Source: Sva-07 sp963698565
GTDB taxonomy: Bacteria > Actinomycetota > Acidimicrobiia > Acidimicrobiales > Ilumatobacteraceae
Reading direction: 5' to 3'
DNA length: 64,000 bases
Assembly (NCBI GenBank): GCA_963698565.1
Contig: CAVORH010000011.1
Coordinates: forward strand, 62,001-126,000
This document shows positions 21,824-30,144 of the stretch, in pieces. Numbering within the stretch: position 1 is the stretch's first letter; each line of letters begins with the position of its first letter. Position numbers and translations under genes: made by a program. The notes beneath the pieces are model-generated. The model saw only the letters and a program-made list of their open reading frames with translations, was not told the origin of the DNA and did not search any database.

Positions 21824-24724
21824 TCATCCGGCTGCGGCCGCGTAGGCCTCGAGCGGCTCACAGGAGCAGACGAGGTTCCGGTCGCCCTGCGCGCCATCGA
21901 TCCGTGAGACCGCCGGGAAGTACTTCGACGCCCGGAGGCCCGGCATCGGGAACGCGCCGAGGTCCCGCGAGTACGCCCGATCCCAGTCGCCCAGCAGGTC
22001 CTCGGCCGTGTGCGGAGCATGGTGGAGCGGGCTGTCCTCATGGGCCCAGTCGCCCGCGCCGACGCGGTCGATCTCGGCCCGGATTGCGATCATCGCGTCG
22101 CAGAACCGGTCGATCTCGCGCAGTGATTCGCTCTCGGTCGGCTCGACCATCAACGTGCCGGCCACCGGAAAGCTCATCGTGGGCGCGTGGAAGCCGTAGT
22201 CCATCAATCGCTTGGCGACATCGTCGACGGTGACCCCGGTGGCCTTCGTGATCGGGCGGAGGTCGAGGATGCACTCGTGCGCGACCCGTCCGCCAGTGCC
22301 GCGGTAGAGCACCGGGAAGTGGGGGTCGAGGCGCTCGGCGATGTAGTTGGCCGCAACGATCGCCACGGTCGTCGCCGTGGTGAGCCCGGCGCCGCCCATC
22401 ATCTCGATGTACATCCACGGGATCGGCAGGATGCCCGCCGAACCGTACGGTGCCGCCGACACCGCGCCGACCGGCTGGTCGGTGCGCAGCGGGTGGCCCG
22501 GCAGGTACTCGGCCAGGTGGGCACGCACGCCGATCGGGCCGACACCGGGACCTCCGCCGCCGTGCGGGATGCAGAACGTCTTGTGGAGGTTGAGGTGGCT
22601 CACATCGGCCCCGAACTCGCCGGGGCGGGCGTGGCCGACCAGCGCATTGAGGTTCGCACCGTCGACGTACACCTGGCCGCCGGCGGCATGGACCAGCGCA
22701 CACAGCTCGCCGACCTCGGCCTCGAACACGCCGTGCGTGGACGGGTAGGTGATCATCGTCGCGGCCAGACGGTCGCCGACCTCGGCGATCTTGGCGCGCA
22801 CGTCGTCGAGGTCGACGTTGCCGGCATCGTCGCAGGCCACGACGACCACGTCCATGCCCGCCATGACCGCGCTGGCGGCGTTGGTGCCGTGCGCGCTCGA
22901 CGGGATCAGGCAGACCGTGCGCTGCTCGTCGCCGCGAGCGCGGTGATAGGCGCGGATGGCGAGGAGTCCGGCGTATTCGCCCTGGCTGCCGGCGTTGGGC
23001 TGCAGGCTGACGGCGTCGTAGCCGGTGATCGTCGCCAAGCGGCGCTCCAGGTCGTCGATCAGCTCGAGGTACCCCTGCACCTGGTCGACGGGGGCGAAGG
23101 GGTGGATGTCGGCGAACTCCGGCCAGGTGATCGGGACCATCTCGGACGTGGCGTTCAGCTTCATCGTGCACGACCCCAGGGGGATCATCGTGCGATCGAG
23201 CGCCAGATCCTTGTCGCTCAGGCGCCGGAGGTACCGCAGCATCTCGTGTTCGCTGTGGTAGCGGTCGAACACCGATTGCGAGAGGAAGTCGTCGTTCCGG
23301 CGGAGGCCGGCCGGCAGGCCGTCGGGGACGTCGTCGTAGTCGTCGGGAAGTCGGCCACCGAGCGCAGCGACGATCGCCGCGACGTCGTCGAGTTGCGTGG
23401 TCTCGTCGAAGCTGAGACCGATCGTTCGGTCGTCGACACGCCGGATGTTGTAGCCCGCCTCGAGGGCTGCCGCGACGGCCTCGTCGGCCGACGTGACCGT
23501 GACGGTCAACGTGTCGAACCAGTCGTCGTTGCGGAGTCCGAGGCCGCCGGCACGGAGCCCGGCAGCGACGACCGAGGTGATGCGCTGCACCCGCTCGGCG
23601 ATCCGTTGGAGCCCGGTACGCCCGTGCCACGCGGCGTAGAGCCCGGCGATGTTCGCGAGCAGGACCTGGGCGGTGCAGATGTTCGAGGTGGCCTTCTCCC
23701 GGCGGATGTGCTGCTCTCGGGTCTGCAGCGCCAGGCGCAGCGCCGGACGGCCGGCGGTGTCGGTGCTCACGCCGACGATCCGGCCGGGCATCGCCCGGGC
23801 CGCCCGATCGTGCGCGGCGATGAACGCCGCGTGCGGGCCGCCGAATCCCATCGGAACACCGAACCGCTGCGCCGATCCGATGGCGATGTCGGCACCGATG
23901 CGGCCCGGGGGAGTGGTGAGCACGCACGCCAGCAGGTCGGTGGCCACGACGGCGATTCCGCCGAGCTGGTGCACGGCCTCGATCGCCGAGGTCCAATCGG
24001 TGACGGAACCAGACGACGTCGGCAGGCTGAACAGGGCGCCGAACACACCGCCATCTACTGCGAGATCGGCCAGATCGCCGACCACGAGGTCGATACCGAC
24101 CGGTTCCGCCCTGGTGGCGAGCACGGCGATCGTCTGCGGATGGGTGTCGTGGTGCACGAGGAACCGATTGGACGCGGACTTCGACTGACGTCGAGCCATC
24201 GTCATCGCCTCGGCGGCTGCGGTGGCCTCGTCGAGCAGCGAAGCGTTCGCCACGTCCAGGCCGGTCAACTCGGTGATCAGCGTCTGGAAGTTGAGGAGCG
24301 CTTCGAGCCGTCCCTGGCTGATCTCGGGCTGATACGGCGTGTAGGCGGTGTACCAGGCCGGGTTCTCGAGCACGTTGCGAGCGATCACCGGGGGAGTGAT
24401 CGTGCCGGCGTACCCCATTCCGATCAGGCTGGTGACCCGATGGTTCCTCGCCGCCATGCGCCGCAGCCGGTCGAGGGCCTCACCCTCGCTCACGCCGCCG
24501 GGGAGGTCGAGCGGTCGGGCGGCGACGATCGACGCCGGCATCGTCTGCAGGAGCAACTCCTCGGCGGTCGAGGCCCCGATCGTGGCCAGCATCTGGGCCA
24601 CGTCGTCAGGGCTCGGCCCGACGTGTCGTCGGGTGAATTCGTCCGGCTCGATCAATCGGTCCAGCGGGACCGGGGCACGATCAGCGATCGAGGAGTGCGA
24701 TGACGCAGCGGACGATGGGGACAC
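21824..24724 (-). CDS. gcvP: Glycine dehydrogenase (decarboxylating), P protein
   Basis: 966 aa, the fused alpha/beta form. The N-terminus FTRRHVGPSPDD is typical; the PLP-lysine region is HLNLHKTFCIPHGGGGPG. It decarboxylates glycine and passes the methylamine to GcvH. GTG 24724 is chosen because AGGAGG (complement of 24732-24737) lies 7 nt upstream; an in-frame ATG at 24763 lies at the base of the riboswitch and is not credible. It is separated from gcvT by the histone-tail gene and read on the opposite strand. Confidence 0.95.
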   Translation of the reverse strand: MSPSSAASSHSSIADRAPVPLDRLIEPDEFTRRHVGPSPDDVAQMLATIGASTAEELLLQTMPASIVAARPLDLPGGVSEGEALDRLRRMAARNHRVTSLIGMGYAGTITPPVIARNVLENPAWYTAYTPYQPEISQGRLEALLNFQTLITELTGLDVANASLLDEATAAAEAMTMARRQSKSASNRFLVHHDTHPQTIAVLATRAEPVGIDLVVGDLADLAVDGGVFGALFSLPTSSGSVTDWTSAIEAVHQLGGIAVVATDLLACVLTTPPGRIGADIAIGSAQRFGVPMGFGGPHAAFIAAHDRAARAMPGRIVGVSTDTAGRPALRLALQTREQHIRREKATSNICTAQVLLANIAGLYAAWHGRTGLQRIAERVQRITSVVAAGLRAGGLGLRNDDWFDTLTVTVTSADEAVAAALEAGYNIRRVDDRTIGLSFDETTQLDDVAAIVAALGGRLPDDYDDVPDGLPAGLRRNDDFLSQSVFDRYHSEHEMLRYLRRLSDKDLALDRTMIPLGSCTMKLNATSEMVPITWPEFADIHPFAPVDQVQGYLELIDDLERRLATITGYDAVSLQPNAGSQGEYAGLLAIRAYHRARGDEQRTVCLIPSSAHGTNAASAVMAGMDVVVVACDDAGNVDLDDVRAKIAEVGDRLAATMITYPSTHGVFEAEVGELCALVHAAGGQVYVDGANLNALVGHARPGEFGADVSHLNLHKTFCIPHGGGGPGVGPIGVRAHLAEYLPGHPLRTDQPVGAVSAAPYGSAGILPIPWMYIEMMGGAGLTTATTVAIVAANYIAERLDPHFPVLYRGTGGRVAHECILDLRPITKATGVTVDDVAKRLMDYGFHAPTMSFPVAGTLMVEPTESESLREIDRFCDAMIAIRAEIDRVGAGDWAHEDSPLHHAPHTAEDLLGDWDRAYSRDLGAFPMPGLRASKYFPAVSRIDGAQGDRNLVCSCEPLEAYAAAAG

Positions 24725-24731
24725 GGGGGAG

Positions 24732-24737
24732 CCTCCT
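24732..24737 (-). promoter_or_regulatory. gcvP Shine-Dalgarno
   Basis: AGGAGG on the minus strand, 7 nt before GTG 24724 and about 27 nt after the second glycine aptamer. It fixes the start codon and is the likely target of riboswitch control. Confidence 0.75.
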
Positions 24738-24763
24738 GGCGGGTCGACTTCCCCGGCTGTCAT

Positions 24764-24960
24764 CGGTACCTGAGAGTTTCGCCGGACCCTGCGGTCTCGG
24801 TTTTCCCCGTCGGCGGCCGGCTGGTCACGGCCACGTGGCCGATGCGGTACCAGCTGACACTTTCCAGCATGCCTCACCCGGGCGGTCCGTGGGCCTGAGA
24901 GATTCCGGGGAGGTTGCTCCTTCGGCGCCGCCGACGAACGACGACTCTCCCGCTCGGGTG
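24764..24960 (-). promoter_or_regulatory. Tandem glycine riboswitch
   Basis: Two aptamers can be read on the minus strand. Aptamer 1 (about 24960 to 24885): GGGAGAG, then CGCCGAAGGAGCAA (complement of 24914-24927), then GGAATCTCTCAGG (24894-24906). Aptamer 2 (about 24871 to 24764): a GGAAAG stem, ACGGGGAAAACC, and GAAACTCTCAGG (24769-24780). This is the gcvT-type class, which usually turns glycine-cleavage genes on when glycine is abundant. Here it controls only gcvP. Confidence 0.92.
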
Positions 24961-24983
24961 GAACGGCGATTCAGTTTTGCGCA

Positions 24984-24993
24984 GCGTATACGC
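24984..24993. promoter_or_regulatory. Palindrome with possible gcvP -10
   Basis: GCGTATACGC is a perfect 10-bp palindrome just upstream of the riboswitch. On the minus strand TATACG inside it could serve as a -10 with transcription starting about 24977. No convincing -35 was seen. Confidence 0.35.
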
Positions 24994-25035
24994 GTCGGCT
25001 GTCGCTCCGGCGGATCGCGACGCCGTCGGGTCGGA

Positions 25036-26907
25036 TCAGGCGCGGGGTGCCGTCTGGCTGCATGCGTCGATCGGCTTGATCATCGGGTACGGGTTGACGG
25101 CTGCGCCACCACCCGGGTGGACCTCGAAGTGCAGATGCGGCGTGGCGCTGTTGCCGGTGTTGCCGACGGTGCCGATCACCTGGCCGGCGGTGACGACGGA
25201 CCCGACGGCGATGCCCTCGGCGAACGTGTCCATGTGCAGATACGTGAAGTAGGTGCCGTTGTCCTGCTGGATGCGCAAGCCGTTTCCGGCGAGTGCGCCG
25301 GGGGTGTCCCAGTACATCTTGGAGATCGTGCCGCTGACGGCCGCGTACAGGAGGTTGCCCTTGGCGGCGATGATGTCGACCCCCTCGTGGAGTCGGCCAC
25401 CACTGCGCGGCGCCTGCCATGTGTCACCGAACCAGCACTTGCCCTGCACCGGGAAGACGTCGATCGTGACGCCGACGGCTGACGGGGCTTCCGGAGCAGG
25501 AGCGGGTGCACTCCCGAGGCGACTGGCGGTCGCGCTGTCGACCTTGCCCGTGGGGGTGAGACCGGAGCGGCGCTGGAACTCGATGATCGCTCCGGCCGTC
25601 GCGGCTCCGAACACGCCATCGGCACCACCTGCGAACTTGATCCCGGCGGCGAGCAGCGACTCCTGGAGCGCCTTGACACGGGTGCCCCGTTCGCCGTACA
25701 CCGGGAAACCGGCAGGGGAGGAGACCCCCTGGGGGGTGGCCGACGATGACGCCGAGGCACTGCCGAGACCCAGCGTGGTGGCCTCCTTCGCGGTCAACAC
25801 GCCGGTCGGGGACGTTCCGTTGGTGGTCTGGAAGGCGATGAGTGCACCCTTGGTCGCGTTGCCGAACACGCCGTCGGCACCGCCGCGAAGCACGATCCCG
25901 GTCGACATCAGCGCCCGCTGGAGTTCCTTCACCTTGTCGCCGCGCGCGCCGACGGTCATTCCCTCGTAGGGGTTGGCCACGGCTGGGGTCGGGGTGGGCG
26001 TCGGGGTGGGCGTCGCCGAGGAAGCGGCAGCGGCAGCGGCAGGCGTGAGCTCGAGACGTGCGATCGTGGCGTCGTCGAGGACCCCACTCGCGGTGAGTCC
26101 CTTCGCCTGCTGGTAGGAGGTGAGTGCGCTGGCCGTCGCCGGCCCGAACACGCCGTCGGCGCCGCCGCGCACGGTGATGCCTGCGGCGATCAACGCGCGC
26201 TGCAACACCTTGACGTTCTCGCCGCGAGCCCCGATCGTCATGCCGGCGAGCGATGTGGTCGCAGCGGCAGTCGCCGCCGGTGCCTGGGTCGAGCCCGATC
26301 CTGTCCCGAGTCCGAGCCGCGCGGAGGTCGTAGCGTCGACCTCGCCGCTGACCGGGAGTTGGTTCCAACGCTGATAGTTCGACACGGCGGTCTTGGTCGC
26401 CTGCCCGTACACGCCGTCCGCTCCGCCGGGCACGTACACGCCGGCCGCCATCAGTGCGCGCTGGAGTTCTGCGACCTTGTCACCCCGGGCGCCCATCGCC
26501 AGTGAGCCGCCTGCCGATGACGCAGCCGGAGCCTGTTCGAGGCCGAGTGCTGCTGCGGTGGGCGCGTCGACCTCTCCCGTGGCGGCGAGGCCGTTGCGAG
26601 ACTGGAACGCGGTGACCGCCGACTTCGTCGCGGGTCCGAAGATCCCGTCGGCGCCGCCGGGCACCTTCACGCCGGCGGCGAGCAGCGCGGTCTGGACGAC
26701 TTTGACGTCGTTGCCGGTCGCGCCTTCGCGGACGCCGACAATCGAGGGCATGAGCGGGGCACTGACGAGAACGGGGGAGGCCGACACCGTGGCGGGTACT
26801 GCGCTCAGCACCAGCCCGCCGACGGTCATGACGCAGAGCCCGCGAGTGATGACGCGCATCGGCGACCGACGGCGATTCGAACGGTTCACGGACGACATGG
26901 ACGACAT
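25036..26907 (-). CDS. Secreted M23 endopeptidase with five peptidoglycan-binding domains
   Basis: 623 aa. An N-terminal basic stretch and signal peptide (about 1-50) precede five PG_binding_1 domains, each with GARGDKVxxLQRAL and GGADGVFGxAT and separated by Ala/Ser/Pro linkers. The C-terminal M23 domain has the zinc motifs LHEGVD and TPHLHFEVHPGG, with YLHMD between. It should cut peptide cross-links in the cell wall. ATG 26907 follows GAGAGG at 6 nt; a second ATG (26898) is in frame. A structured leader RNA lies upstream. Confidence 0.9.
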   Translation of the reverse strand: MSSMSSVNRSNRRRSPMRVITRGLCVMTVGGLVLSAVPATVSASPVLVSAPLMPSIVGVREGATGNDVKVVQTALLAAGVKVPGGADGIFGPATKSAVTAFQSRNGLAATGEVDAPTAAALGLEQAPAASSAGGSLAMGARGDKVAELQRALMAAGVYVPGGADGVYGQATKTAVSNYQRWNQLPVSGEVDATTSARLGLGTGSGSTQAPAATAAATTSLAGMTIGARGENVKVLQRALIAAGITVRGGADGVFGPATASALTSYQQAKGLTASGVLDDATIARLELTPAAAAAASSATPTPTPTPTPAVANPYEGMTVGARGDKVKELQRALMSTGIVLRGGADGVFGNATKGALIAFQTTNGTSPTGVLTAKEATTLGLGSASASSSATPQGVSSPAGFPVYGERGTRVKALQESLLAAGIKFAGGADGVFGAATAGAIIEFQRRSGLTPTGKVDSATASRLGSAPAPAPEAPSAVGVTIDVFPVQGKCWFGDTWQAPRSGGRLHEGVDIIAAKGNLLYAAVSGTISKMYWDTPGALAGNGLRIQQDNGTYFTYLHMDTFAEGIAVGSVVTAGQVIGTVGNTGNSATPHLHFEVHPGGGAAVNPYPMIKPIDACSQTAPRA

Positions 26908-26966
26908 GGACGACCTCTCTCCCAGCACGATGAAGTGATCGGTCCGCCCGACGTACGGCTCAAGCC

Positions 26967-27055
26967 TCGACCTGAGGTCGACGCCACCCTCGCCCTTCAG
27001 GTGAGCCTCTGCATTCCGTATGGATGCAGAGGCTGCTGGAGAGCGGGGCGGCGTC
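26967..27055 (-). ncRNA. Structured leader RNA upstream of the M23 gene, no known class recognised
   Basis: Read on the minus strand. 5' arm (27055 to 27046) pairs over 10 bp with the 3' arm (26989 to 26980); the single DNA mismatch is a G-U pair only in minus-strand RNA. After one bulged A, six more pairs follow (27045-27040 with 26991-26996). An internal loop (5 nt / 7 nt) leads to a perfect 11-bp hairpin (27034-27024 with 27014-27004, 9-nt loop). The 7-nt loop strand contains ACCTGA (27002-26997), which can pair with TCAGGT (26975-26970); that segment alternatively forms a small hairpin centred on the palindrome 26967-26981. CTCTCC of the 5' arm (27043-27038) can also pair with GGAGAG of the SD region (26922-26917). 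Confidence 0.6.
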
Positions 27056-27114
27056 AGTCTGCCCGAGATCTGGTGGCTTGTCCATCGGAATCCGGACAGA
27101 TTGACATAACGAAG

Positions 27115-27120
27115 ATTATG
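27115..27120 (-). promoter_or_regulatory. Possible -10 for the M23 gene
   Basis: Minus-strand CATAAT in an AT-rich island (27098-27120) unusual for this window. It would start a leader of about 200 nt. No matching -35 was found. Confidence 0.35.
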
Positions 27121-27166
27121 GGCGTTGTGCCGGAGCGGGGGTGGGAGCGACCACGGCTCACCGACC

Positions 27167-27541
27167 TCAGCTCGACGGGCTGACCTCCCGGTCTCGCAAG
27201 GGTTTCGCTGCCTCGAGCAACCAGTCGAGTGCGTCGCGCAGCTCGGCGTTGGTCGGTCGACTCGACAGGTCGCGCTCGACGTCCTCGACGGCGCAGGCCA
27301 GGACGTACAGCTCGTCGTGGAGCGCATCGAGTTCGGTTCGCGCCACGACGAGTTCGTTCTCGCTCAGCTCGAGCTCCCGTGCCCGCTGGCGCGCCACCCA
27401 GTCCCACTGGCGGCATCGCTGGGAACAGAACGCTCGGGGCCGCCCGGGACCCGATCGCGCGGGCAGCGCTCGACGACACCACCGGCAGTGCCCCACAGGT
27501 TCCGGCGCTCCACTCCCCTCGGTTGCCGGTGATTTCGTCAT
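27167..27541 (-). CDS. Small zinc-finger-like protein with coiled coil
   Basis: 124 aa. The N-terminal HCRWCRRALP...RAFCSQRCRQW holds two Cys pairs (CxxC and CxxxC) in the arrangement of a treble-clef-like finger with the GRPRxxCSxxCRQ signature seen in small actinobacterial DNA-binding-type proteins. A heptad-like helix follows (RELELSENELVVARTELDAL). ATG 27541 is 6 nt after TATCAT, so the mRNA is probably leaderless. Function unknown. Divergent from the threonine aldolase gene. Confidence 0.7.
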   Translation of the reverse strand: MTKSPATEGSGAPEPVGHCRWCRRALPARSGPGRPRAFCSQRCRQWDWVARQRARELELSENELVVARTELDALHDELYVLACAVEDVERDLSSRPTNAELRDALDWLLEAAKPLRDREVSPSS

Positions 27542-27602
27542 GACGAAATGATAGACGACCCGTTGGTGCGGAGACCTCGATGGTCTGGGAGACTCGTGGG
27601 TC

Positions 27603-28682
27603 GTGAACCTGCCTCCATCCCCGACGAGTGCCTTCGCGAGCGACAACGCTGCAGGCGCCCACCCCGCCGTCCTCGACGCCATCGCTCGAGCCAACTCGGG
27701 TCATGCGCTCGCCTACGGCGAGGACGTACACACCCTCGAGTGCTCCGATCGCTTCCGTGATCTCTTCGGGGCGCCGGTGACGACGCGGCTCGCATTCAAC
27801 GGCACCGGGGCCAACGTGCTTGCGCTCGCAACACTGCTGGGATCGCTTCCCGGCGCCCATCACGGCGTCGTGTGCACCGACTGGGCGCACATCGCAGTCG
27901 ACGAGACCGGTGCGCCCGAACGGGTGTTGGGTGCGAAACTGATCGATCTCCCCTCGGCCGGCGGCAAGCTCGTGCCCGAGCAGCTCGTCGACGTGGCCGC
28001 CGTTCAGGGCGTGCAGCACCACGTGCAACCCGGCGTGGTGTCGATCACCCAGGCCACCGAGCTCGGCACGCTCTACACACCCGACGAGATCGCAGCGTTG
28101 TGCGACCAGGCGCACGCCCTCGGGATGCTCGTGCACCTCGACGGAGCTCGCATCGCCAACGCCACGGCCGCGTTGGGAGGCACTCGCAGTGCCCTGCGCT
28201 CGTTCACGATCGACGCCGGCGTCGATGCCGTGAGCTTCGGTGGCACCAAGAACGGCTTGCTCGGCGCTGAAGCCGTGGTGTTCCTGAATCCGGCCTGCGA
28301 AGCCGGCTCGCAGTACATCCGCAAGCAGGTGACCCAACTGTCGTCGAAGATGCGCTACCTCGCGGCCCAGTTCAACGCCGTGCTCCACGACGACCTGTGG
28401 ATCGATCTGGCCGCGCACGCCAACGACATGGCCACCGAACTCCACCGCCTCACCGTCGACATCCCCGGAGTCGAACTGGGCGACCCTCCGGCGGTCAACA
28501 GCGTGTTCCCGCGCCTCCCCCCGGAGTGCATCGCCCCGCTCCGAGACTGGTGCTTCTTCTGGGACTGGGACACCAGCCGACACGAAGTGCGGTGGATGAC
28601 CGCGTGGGACACGACCGTCGACGACGTGAAGACCTTCGCCGCCGGCGTCGAGACGATCGTCGGAGTGCGATCGGCCGGATGA
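27603..28682 (+). CDS. Threonine aldolase / beta-eliminating lyase family (PLP)
   Basis: 359 aa. Low-specificity L-threonine aldolase pattern: FASDNAAGAHPAVLDAI, HALAYGEDVHT, LAFNGTGANVLAL, ATELGTLYTPDEI, MLVHLDGARIANA and the PLP-lysine in SFGGTKNGLLGAE. It would cleave L-threonine or allo-threonine to glycine and acetaldehyde, which fits with the nearby glycine-cleavage genes. GTG 27603 gives the expected N-terminus. Confidence 0.88.
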   Translation: MNLPPSPTSAFASDNAAGAHPAVLDAIARANSGHALAYGEDVHTLECSDRFRDLFGAPVTTRLAFNGTGANVLALATLLGSLPGAHHGVVCTDWAHIAVDETGAPERVLGAKLIDLPSAGGKLVPEQLVDVAAVQGVQHHVQPGVVSITQATELGTLYTPDEIAALCDQAHALGMLVHLDGARIANATAALGGTRSALRSFTIDAGVDAVSFGGTKNGLLGAEAVVFLNPACEAGSQYIRKQVTQLSSKMRYLAAQFNAVLHDDLWIDLAAHANDMATELHRLTVDIPGVELGDPPAVNSVFPRLPPECIAPLRDWCFFWDWDTSRHEVRWMTAWDTTVDDVKTFAAGVETIVGVRSAG

Positions 28683-28712
28683 GCGGCCGCAGCATTTAGT
28701 TGGCACATACAA

Positions 28713-28741
28713 TTGACTCCACGGTCGATTCGATTTATCCT
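28713..28741 (+). promoter_or_regulatory. Promoter of the whiB gene
   Basis: TTGACT (28713-28718), 17-nt spacer, TATCCT (28736-28741): a near-consensus housekeeping promoter in an AT-rich patch, with a leader of about 70 nt. It is one of the few classic -35/-10 pairs in the window. Confidence 0.7.
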
Positions 28742-28817
28742 CTCGCTCCGCAGGGCCTGAACAACCCAGCGTGAAACCAGCCGGGGGAAGATGATCAACC
28801 GCACGGGGGTGTGTGCA

Positions 28818-29120
28818 ATGTCTGCAGTCGAGTTCTCGATCGATCGGATCCAGTCCGAAGACGATTGGATGCGTCGTGGTGCCTGCAAGGGCCTCACTCA
28901 CCTGTTCTTCCCCGCCGCTGCCGAACGGCCGCAGGCGCGTGAGCGTCGAGAAGCTGCCGCCAAGGAAGTGTGTGCGAGCTGCTCGGTGCAGGCTCAGTGC
29001 GTGTCCTTCGCCCGGCAGCACCACGAGTACGGCTTCTGGGGCGGCGAGTCCGAGGACGAGCGCCATGCCGCCGGTTTCCGCCTGATCGCTCCGATCGGCA
29101 TCCGGGCCCGAGCGAGCTGA
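28818..29120 (+). CDS. WhiB-family iron-sulfur regulator
   Basis: 100 aa. Four cluster cysteines: GACKG, then CASC with a third CxxC-type Cys, then QC (C..CxxC..C spacing), followed by the family turn YGFWGGESEDER and a basic-poor tail. WhiB proteins bind a [4Fe-4S] cluster and partner with sigma factor region 4. ATG 28818 follows GGGGGTG at a usable distance; ATG 28791 is an alternative but has its purine run directly against it. The ribokinase gene starts on the next base after the stop. Confidence 0.9.
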   Translation: MSAVEFSIDRIQSEDDWMRRGACKGLTHLFFPAAAERPQARERREAAAKEVCASCSVQAQCVSFARQHHEYGFWGGESEDERHAAGFRLIAPIGIRARAS

Positions 29121-29990
29121 GTGTTCGACGTCGCCGTCGTCGGCAGCGTCAACCTCGACCTCGTCGCCACGACACACCGGCTCCCCGGGCCGGGTGAGAC
29201 CGTCGCCGGCATCGGCTACGCCGAACACGCCGGTGGCAAAGGATTGAACCAGTCGGTCGCTGCCGCTCGATCGGGCGCCTCGGTGGCGTTGATCGCAGCA
29301 GTGGGCGACGACGACGCCGGTCGACAGCTTCGAGCGGTCGCCGCCGCCGAAGAGATCGACGTCTCGACGATTGCCGTCGTTGCCGGGCCCACCGGTCGAG
29401 CACTGATCACGGTCGACGATCGAGCGGAGAACTCGATCGTGGTGGTGCCGGGGGCCAACGCGTTCGTGCGTGCCGACGCCCTGGTCGATGCTCGCGTCGT
29501 GGTCGCCCAGCTCGAGATCCCGATCGAGACCGTGATCGCGGCGTTCCGAGCAGCCCGGAGTCGCGGCGGTCGTACGATCCTCAACCCTGCCCCTGCTCGG
29601 CCGCTGCCCGACGAGTTGCTCGATGTCTGCGATGTCGTGATCCCCAACGAACACGAGTTGGCCCTGATCGGGGGCTCGGACACGCTCTTCGAGCGCGGAG
29701 CCACCGCCGTCATCACCACGATGGGCGCGGCCGGGGTCTCGGTCTCGGAGCGAGCGGGCGCCGTCGTCGAGGAGTGGATCCAGCCGGCGTTCGAGGTCAC
29801 TCCGGTCGACACCACCGGTGCCGGTGACGCATTCTGCGGCGCCCTCGCAGCCCGGCTCGCCGCCGGCGACGGACTTCGTCTGGCAGTTCGCTACGCAGCC
29901 GCTGCAGGGGCGCTGGCGACCACGACGGCCGGCGCGGTCCCGTCACTCCCCCACGCGTCGGACATCGAACGTCTCGTCACTCGAGGGTGA
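29121..29990 (+). CDS. Ribokinase-like PfkB sugar kinase
   Basis: 289 aa. PfkB motifs: VGSVNLDLVATTHRLPGPGE, HAGGKGLNQSVAAARSGA (substrate-binding GGKGxNQ) and the catalytic DTTGAGDAFCGAL near the C-terminus. It most resembles ribokinase (D-ribose to ribose-5-phosphate), but relatives accept other sugars or nucleosides. GTG 29121 abuts the whiB stop, so the two are likely co-transcribed. No ribose transporter is present. Confidence 0.88.
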   Translation: MFDVAVVGSVNLDLVATTHRLPGPGETVAGIGYAEHAGGKGLNQSVAAARSGASVALIAAVGDDDAGRQLRAVAAAEEIDVSTIAVVAGPTGRALITVDDRAENSIVVVPGANAFVRADALVDARVVVAQLEIPIETVIAAFRAARSRGGRTILNPAPARPLPDELLDVCDVVIPNEHELALIGGSDTLFERGATAVITTMGAAGVSVSERAGAVVEEWIQPAFEVTPVDTTGAGDAFCGALAARLAAGDGLRLAVRYAAAAGALATTTAGAVPSLPHASDIERLVTRG

Positions 29991-30040
29991 CCCGTCCGAT
30001 GGTCACGTGACGTGGCCACCGGCGACGCACTGTGACGGAC

Positions 30041-30075
30041 GACTCCTTGCGCGCCCGCGGGGAGTCACCTACGGT
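30041..30075 (+). promoter_or_regulatory. Promoter with inverted repeat before the beta-propeller gene
   Basis: TTGCGC (30047-30052), 17-nt spacer, TACGGT (30070-30075). GACTCC (30041-30046) and GGAGTC (30061-30066) flank the -35 as a 6-bp inverted repeat, a possible repressor site. Confidence 0.5.
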
Positions 30076-30144
30076 CGACGACAGCTGGTCGGGGGGCCAG
30101 TTGTCTCCAGCGTCTGCTGGGGTCGACGAACCGGGAGGTTCACC

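Noticed and set aside
22187..24703. 838-codon open frame on the plus strand
   Set aside because: Fully antisense to gcvP; long antisense frames are expected in DNA with GC-rich third codon positions, and the product is His/Arg/Asp-rich with no domain.
24763..24763. ATG start for gcvP 13 codons upstream of GTG 24724
   Set aside because: It falls at the base of the glycine riboswitch and has no ribosome site, whereas GTG 24724 has AGGAGG at 7 nt.
26908..27110. c-di-AMP (ydaO) riboswitch before the M23 gene
   Set aside because: Expected from gene type, but the conserved GCCGAA and GGTGAAT cores are not in the leader; the structure there is reported as unassigned.
27101..27119. TTGACA with GATTAT on the plus strand as a promoter
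   Set aside because: The spacing is only 7 nt, and no plus-strand gene follows until 27603.
29818..30144. Upstream extension of the beta-propeller frame
   Set aside because: It overlaps the ribokinase gene, is Arg/Pro-rich and would remove the signal peptide; ATG 30145 has an SD.
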